A stretch of 64,000 nt of DNA from Streptomyces orinoci (GTDB lineage Bacteria; Actinomycetota; Actinomycetes; Streptomycetales; Streptomycetaceae), in assembly GCF_003121295.1 (NCBI RefSeq), contig NZ_PHNC01000029.1, positions 1 through 64,000 on the forward strand, in the 5' to 3' direction. The position numbers were made by a program, and so were the translations under genes. The notes under the pieces are model-generated. The model made no database searches and was not told the DNA's origin. It saw only the letters and a list, made by a program, of their open reading frames with translations. Every line of letters starts with the position of its first letter. The stretch's first letter is position 1. Below are positions 60,143 to 64,000 of this stretch, in pieces.

Positions 60143-61563
60143 CGACCGGCGACCTCGCCCTCGCCCGCGAGCAGCTGCTCCGCGACCTTCTCCAGGCCGA
60201 CCGACCTGGACGCCTTCACCAGTACGACGTCTCCCGGGCGCAGCTCGCTGCGCAACAGGTCGATCGCCGCCTGCACGTCGGACACGTGCACCGACTCCTC
60301 ACCCCACGAACCCTCGTTATAGGCGCCCATGCGCAGCCAGGCCGCTTCCCTGTCCCCGACTGCCACGAGCTTGCTGACGTTGAGCCGGACGGCGAGCCGT
60401 CCGACCGCGTCGTGCTCGGCGAGTGACTCCTCGCCCAGCTCGGCCATCTTGCCGAGCACCGCCCACGTACGTCCCCCCTTCGCCCGTGCGGCATCTCCCA
60501 TGGCGACCAGCGCACGCAGTGCGGCTCGCATGGACTCTGGGTTGGCGTTGTAGGCGTCGTTGACGATCGTCACGCCGTCCGGACGCTCGGTGACCTCCAT
60601 CCGCCAGCGCGAGAGCTGCCCCGCACCGCCGAGCGCCGCGGCGATCTCGGTGACGGGCATGCCCAGCTCATGGGCGACGGCGGCCGCGGCGAGCGCGTTC
60701 GACACGTGGTGCTCACCGTACAGCCGCATGGTCACTTCCCCGCACCCGGTGGGTGTGTGGAGCGTGAAGGAGGGCTGCCCGGTGGCCGTGAGACGCACGT
60801 TTTCGGCCCGGATGTCGGCATCGGCGGCCTCGCCGAACAGCAGCACCCGGGCCTTGGTGCGGCTGCTCATGGCGCGCACCAGCGGGTCGTCGGCGTTGAG
60901 TACGGCCACGCCGCCCTCGGCGGCGGCCGGCAGCGACTCCACCAGTTCGCCCTTGGCCACCGCAATCTGCTCCCGGCCGCCGAACTCGCCGAGGTGCGCG
61001 GTGCCCACATTGAGCACCAGGCCGATCCGCGGCGGGGTGAGCTCGGTGAGGTAGCGGATATGGCCGATGCCCCGGGCGCCCATCTCCAGCACCAGGTAGC
61101 GGGTGTCCTCGGTGGCCCGCAGGGCGGTCAGCGGCAGGCCGATCTCGTTGTTGAGGTTGCCGGCCGGGCAGACAGTGGGGCCCAGGGCGCCCAGCAGCTG
61201 GCCGATCAGGTCCTTGGTGCTGGTCTTGCCCACCGAGCCGGTGAGCGCCACCGCGGTGGCGCCGATCCGCTCGGCCACGGCGCGGGCCAGGGCGCCCAGC
61301 GCCCGTACCACGTCGTCCACCACGATGGCGGGGACGCCCACCGGGCGGGCGGCCAGCACCGCCACCGCGCCCGCCTCGACGGCGCGGTGCGCATAGTCGT
61401 GTCCGTCGACATGCTCGCCGGCGAAGGCGGCGAACAGGCCGCCGGGCTCCACCTGGCGGGAGTCGATCACCACCGGGCCGGTGACGGTGCGGTCCGGGTC
61501 CGGTATGTCGTACTGCCGCCCGCCGGTGATCCCGGCGATCTCGGCCAGTGAGAGTGCGATCAC
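60139..61563 (-). CDS. murF: UDP-MurNAc-tripeptide--D-Ala-D-Ala ligase
   Basis: Adds D-Ala-D-Ala to the peptide stem. The 474-residue ligase has [13 protein letters not shown] (P-loop), [30 protein letters not shown] and the C-terminal domain with [21 protein letters not shown] 61563 has GGAGG ten bases upstream. It overlaps mraY by four bases (ATGA). Confidence 0.97.
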   Translation of the reverse strand: MIALSLAEIAGITGGRQYDIPDPDRTVTGPVVIDSRQVEPGGLFAAFAGEHVDGHDYAHRAVEAGAVAVLAARPVGVPAIVVDDVVRALGALARAVAERIGATAVALTGSVGKTSTKDLIGQLLGALGPTVCPAGNLNNEIGLPLTALRATEDTRYLVLEMGARGIGHIRYLTELTPPRIGLVLNVGTAHLGEFGGREQIAVAKGELVESLPAAAEGGVAVLNADDPLVRAMSSRTKARVLLFGEAADADIRAENVRLTATGQPSFTLHTPTGCGEVTMRLYGEHHVSNALAAAAVAHELGMPVTEIAAALGGAGQLSRWRMEVTERPDGVTIVNDAYNANPESMRAALRALVAMGDAARAKGGRTWAVLGKMAELGEESLAEHDAVGRLAVRLNVSKLVAVGDREAAWLRMGAYNEGSWGEESVHVSDVQAAIDLLRSELRPGDVVLVKASRSVGLEKVAEQLLAGEGEVAGR

Positions 61564-61629
61564 CGTCGGTCACCTCCGGCCGGGGGCACGGGCTTGAGGG
61601 GGGAGGGTTGTACGCGCATGGCGGTCAGA

Positions 61630-63216
61630 TCATCCCTGGTCGTTCGGGTGCGGGGCGGCCGTGCGGCGGTGCTCGATGGCCTCGCGCAGGACCTGGCGGT
61701 CGTCGAAGGGGCGGACCACTCCGGCGATGTCCTGGCCCTGCTCATGGCCCTTGCCCAGGACCACGACGGTGTCCCCGGGCCGGGCGCGGTCCACGGCGGC
61801 CGCGATGGCGGCGGCGCGGTCCTCCATCAGCAGGACGGTGCCGCGCTCGTCGGCGGGCACCTCGGCGGCGCCCGCGAGCATGGTGGCGAGGATCGCGAGC
61901 GGGTCCTCGGAGCGGGGGTTGTCACTGGTCAGCACGGCGGTGTCGGCCAGCCGGGCCAGGGCGGCGCCCATCGGGGCGCGCTTGGTGCGGTCGCGGTCGC
62001 CGCCGCAGCCGAGCACCGCGTGCAGCCGGCCGGTGGTGACCTTGCGCAGGGCGCGGAGAACCGATTCGACGGCGTCCGTCTTATGGGCGTAGTCCACCGC
62101 CGCCAGGTACGGCTGGCCGGCGTCCACCCGCTCCAGCCGGCCGGGCACCCCGGTCACCGCGGCCACGCCGTCGGCGGCGGCCTGCGCCTCGATCCCGGCG
62201 GCGGTCAGCGCCACCACCGCGGCCAGCGCGTTGGCCACATTGAACGGGCCGGGCAGCGGCGCCTTGGCGCGGACCGTACGGCCCTCCGGGCCCAGGATGG
62301 TGAAGCTGGAGTCCACCGGGCCGGTCACCACGTCCACGGCCCGCCAGTCGGCGTCCGCGCGGCCCTCGGCCGAGAAGGTGATCACCGGGACCTCGGACTC
62401 GCCGGCCGCCAGCCGGCGCCCGTACTCGTCGTCCAGGTTGACCACGCCCAGCCGGCTGCGCTCCTTGGTGAACAGCTCGGCCTTGGCCTGGAAGTAGTCC
62501 TCCATGCCGGAGTGGAACTCCATGTGCTCCGGGCTGAGGTTGTTGAAGACCGCCACGTCGAAGACACAGCCGTCCACCCGGCCCAGCCGCAGGGCGTGGC
62601 TGGAGACCTCCATGGCCACCGAACGCACCCCGCGCTCCCGCATCACCGCGAACAGGGCCTGCAGGTCGGTGGCCTCGGGGGTGGTGCGCTCGGACTTCAG
62701 CCGCTCCTCCCCTATCCGCGACTCCACGGTGCCGATCAGGCCGGTGGGGCCCAGGGTGCGCAGCCCGCCCTCGACAAGGTAGGCGGTGGTGGTCTTGCCG
62801 GAGGTGCCGGTGATGCCGATGCGCAGCAGGTCTCGGCCCGGCTCGCCGTAGATGGCGGCGGCCAGCGAGCCCATCCGGCCGCGCGGGTCGGGCACGGTGA
62901 GCACCGGCAGGCCGGTGGCGGCGGCGCGCTCGGCGCCCGCCGGGTCGGTGAGCACCGCCACGGCGCCCTGGGCGGCGGCCTGGGCGGCGAAGTCGGCGCC
63001 GTGGAAGCGGGCGCCGGGCAGGGCCGCGTAGAGATCGCCGGGGCGTACTGCGCGGGAGTCATGGGTGATGCCGGTGACGGCGGCGGAGCCCTTGGGAGCG
63101 GTGATGCCCAGCTGACCGGCCAGCTCCGTCAGCGGTACGGGGCTCACCCGGGCGGGCCGCGGCGCTCCGGGGCTCGGCGCGGGCGGGTTGGTTTGGGACT
63201 GATCAGCGTGGGGCAC
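61630..63216 (-). CDS. murE: UDP-MurNAc-L-Ala-D-Glu--diaminopimelate ligase
   Basis: Adds diaminopimelate (LL-DAP in streptomycetes) to the peptide stem. The 528-residue ligase has ITHDSRAVRPGDLYAALPG, P-loop GITGTSGKTTTAYL, the EVSSHAL and NLSPEHMEFHSGMEDY motifs, and the DAP-recognition DNPR in LTSDNPRSEDPLAIL. The start is uncertain: GTG 63216 (used) has TACGCT seven bases upstream and so may be leaderless; GTG 63306, 13 bases from ftsI, would add 30 low-complexity residues. Neither has a ribosome site. Confidence 0.94.
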   Translation of the reverse strand: MPHADQSQTNPPAPSPGAPRPARVSPVPLTELAGQLGITAPKGSAAVTGITHDSRAVRPGDLYAALPGARFHGADFAAQAAAQGAVAVLTDPAGAERAAATGLPVLTVPDPRGRMGSLAAAIYGEPGRDLLRIGITGTSGKTTTAYLVEGGLRTLGPTGLIGTVESRIGEERLKSERTTPEATDLQALFAVMRERGVRSVAMEVSSHALRLGRVDGCVFDVAVFNNLSPEHMEFHSGMEDYFQAKAELFTKERSRLGVVNLDDEYGRRLAAGESEVPVITFSAEGRADADWRAVDVVTGPVDSSFTILGPEGRTVRAKAPLPGPFNVANALAAVVALTAAGIEAQAAADGVAAVTGVPGRLERVDAGQPYLAAVDYAHKTDAVESVLRALRKVTTGRLHAVLGCGGDRDRTKRAPMGAALARLADTAVLTSDNPRSEDPLAILATMLAGAAEVPADERGTVLLMEDRAAAIAAAVDRARPGDTVVVLGKGHEQGQDIAGVVRPFDDRQVLREAIEHRRTAAPHPNDQG

Positions 63217-63223
63217 GGCGGTG

Positions 63224-63229
63224 AGCGTA
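63224..63229 (-). promoter_or_regulatory. -10-like box TACGCT before the murE GTG
   Basis: TACGCT on the minus strand ends seven bases before GTG 63216, with no ribosome site. If real, murE has its own promoter inside the cluster. Confidence 0.4.
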
Positions 63230-63318
63230 CCGGGCGCACCCGCCCCGTCGCGAAGCGAGGGGCGTGCCGGGCGGTGGTTCCGCCGAGCGGGAGTGCCGTA
63301 GCTCACAGTCGGCCCGGG

Positions 63319-64000
63319 TCAGTCGTAGCTCACCGGCAGCCGGGGGGCCTCGCCGCCGGTGGGCGGCACCTGGAGGGTCTTCAGCGCGAACTCCATGACC
63401 TGCCGGTAGACCGGGCCGCAGATCTGGCCGCCGAAGTAGCTGCCGCTGGTGGGGTTCTGGATGGCGCAGTAGACGGTGAGCCGGGGCTGGTCGGCGGGGG
63501 CGAAGCCGGCGAAGGAGGCGGTGTAGCCGTGGTAGCGGCCGGTGCGCGGATCCACCCGGTTGGCCGTGCCGGTCTTGCCCGCGACCCGGTAGCCGGGGAT
63601 CGCCGCCTTGACGCCGGTGCCCTCCCGGTCGTCCACCACCGACTCCAGCATGGCGGTGAGCTCCTTGGCGGTCTTCTCGCTGATCACCCGGGTGCGGGAC
63701 GGCGCCGGGGCGGGCTCGAAGCGCCCGTCCGGGCCCTTGCTGCCGCGCACCAGGCTGGGCTGGATCCGCTCCCCGCCGTTGGCGATGGTGCTGTAGACCG
63801 AGGCGGCCTGCACCGCGTTGAGCGAGAGGCCCTGGCCGAAGGGCACGGTGTACGGCTGGGTGGCGCTCCACTTGGCGGGCGGCACCAGGATGCCGGGGGT
63901 CTCGCCGGGGAAGCCCAGGCCGGTGGGCTTGCCCAGGCCGAACTTGTGCAGATACGAGTAGAGGACCTCGTTGGCCCGTTCCCGGGTCTTGCCCAGCTGC
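63319..64000 (-). CDS. ftsI: FtsI/PBP3 division transpeptidase (C-terminal part)
   Basis: Only the C-terminal 226 residues are in the window; the gene continues past base 64000. It cross-links septal peptidoglycan. Visible are LHKFGLGKPTGLGFPGE, VPFGQGLSLNAVQAASVYSTIANGG, the third penicillin-binding motif KTGTANRVDP and a C-terminal tail with FGGQICGPVYRQVMEFALK. The KTGT box and position just upstream of murE identify the division-specific class B PBP. The SxxK and SxN motifs are outside. Confidence 0.94.
   Translation of the reverse strand, partial: QLGKTRERANEVLYSYLHKFGLGKPTGLGFPGETPGILVPPAKWSATQPYTVPFGQGLSLNAVQAASVYSTIANGGERIQPSLVRGSKGPDGRFEPAPAPSRTRVISEKTAKELTAMLESVVDDREGTGVKAAIPGYRVAGKTGTANRVDPRTGRYHGYTASFAGFAPADQPRLTVYCAIQNPTSGSYFGGQICGPVYRQVMEFALKTLQVPPTGGEAPRLPVSYD

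Overview
The window is chromosomal core DNA from a Streptomyces-like actinomycete. The evidence is very high G+C with G/C-ending codons, many GTG and a few TTG starts, a split trp/his supercluster with trpM and a HisA of the PriA type, a Pro/Gln/Gly-rich DivIVA, an ultrashort-leader ileS T-box, and a division cluster running divIVA, yggT, sepF, yggS, pgeF, ftsZ, ftsQ, murG, ftsW, murD, mraY, murF, murE, ftsI. From memory the order matches the region around SCO2030-SCO2090 of S. coelicolor. I see no tRNA, rRNA, insertion sequence, prophage, CRISPR array or biosynthetic cluster.

Layout. 1-10 kb (minus strand): hisI, trpE, three small membrane proteins of the trp locus, trpC, trpM, trpB, trpA, a DsbA-like protein, lgt and a VIT-family transporter. 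10-12 kb (plus): a Pro-rich membrane protein, a TIGR03085 protein and DoxX. 12.3-18.1 kb (minus): the his operon hisD-hisC-hisB-small membrane gene-hisH-priA-ridA-hisF, mostly joined by 4-base start/stop overlaps. PriA probably also supplies the missing TrpF step. 18-26 kb: a beta-helix-like membrane protein, a LON-domain protein, a YbaK deacylase, the 24-residue ribosomal protein bL37, an ABC exporter and a NYN-domain protein. 26-29.6 kb: dnaE. 29.8-33 kb: two tandem cassettes, each a four-TM protein with an exported Cys pair followed by a membrane-tethered DsbA-like protein. 33.2-43.5 kb: a second ABC pair, PhoD phosphatase, MFS exporter, hydrolase, MscS channel, Na+/H+ antiporter, GNAT, RluD-type pseudouridine synthase and lspA. 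43.6-48.7 kb: a DksA/TraR zinc-finger protein with a histone-H1-like tail, and T-box-controlled ileS. 48.9-64 kb (minus): the division and peptidoglycan cluster, ending inside ftsI.

Most notable points: (i) IleRS carries GAHH where class I synthetases have HxGH, the signature reported for mupirocin-hyper-resistant type 2 IleRS; (ii) the duplicated Cys-loop membrane protein plus DsbA cassette looks like an uncharacterised thiol-redox pair; (iii) trpM, bL37 and a 55-residue his-operon membrane protein are real genes that short-ORF cut-offs miss; (iv) many genes have a TAnnnT-like box 6-8 bases before the start codon and no Shine-Dalgarno sequence, so are probably leaderless; (v) several candidate operators are visible (GlnR-like, LexA-like, MarR-like, and an unassigned palindrome before the antiporter), together with a dispersed repeat family in both orientations.
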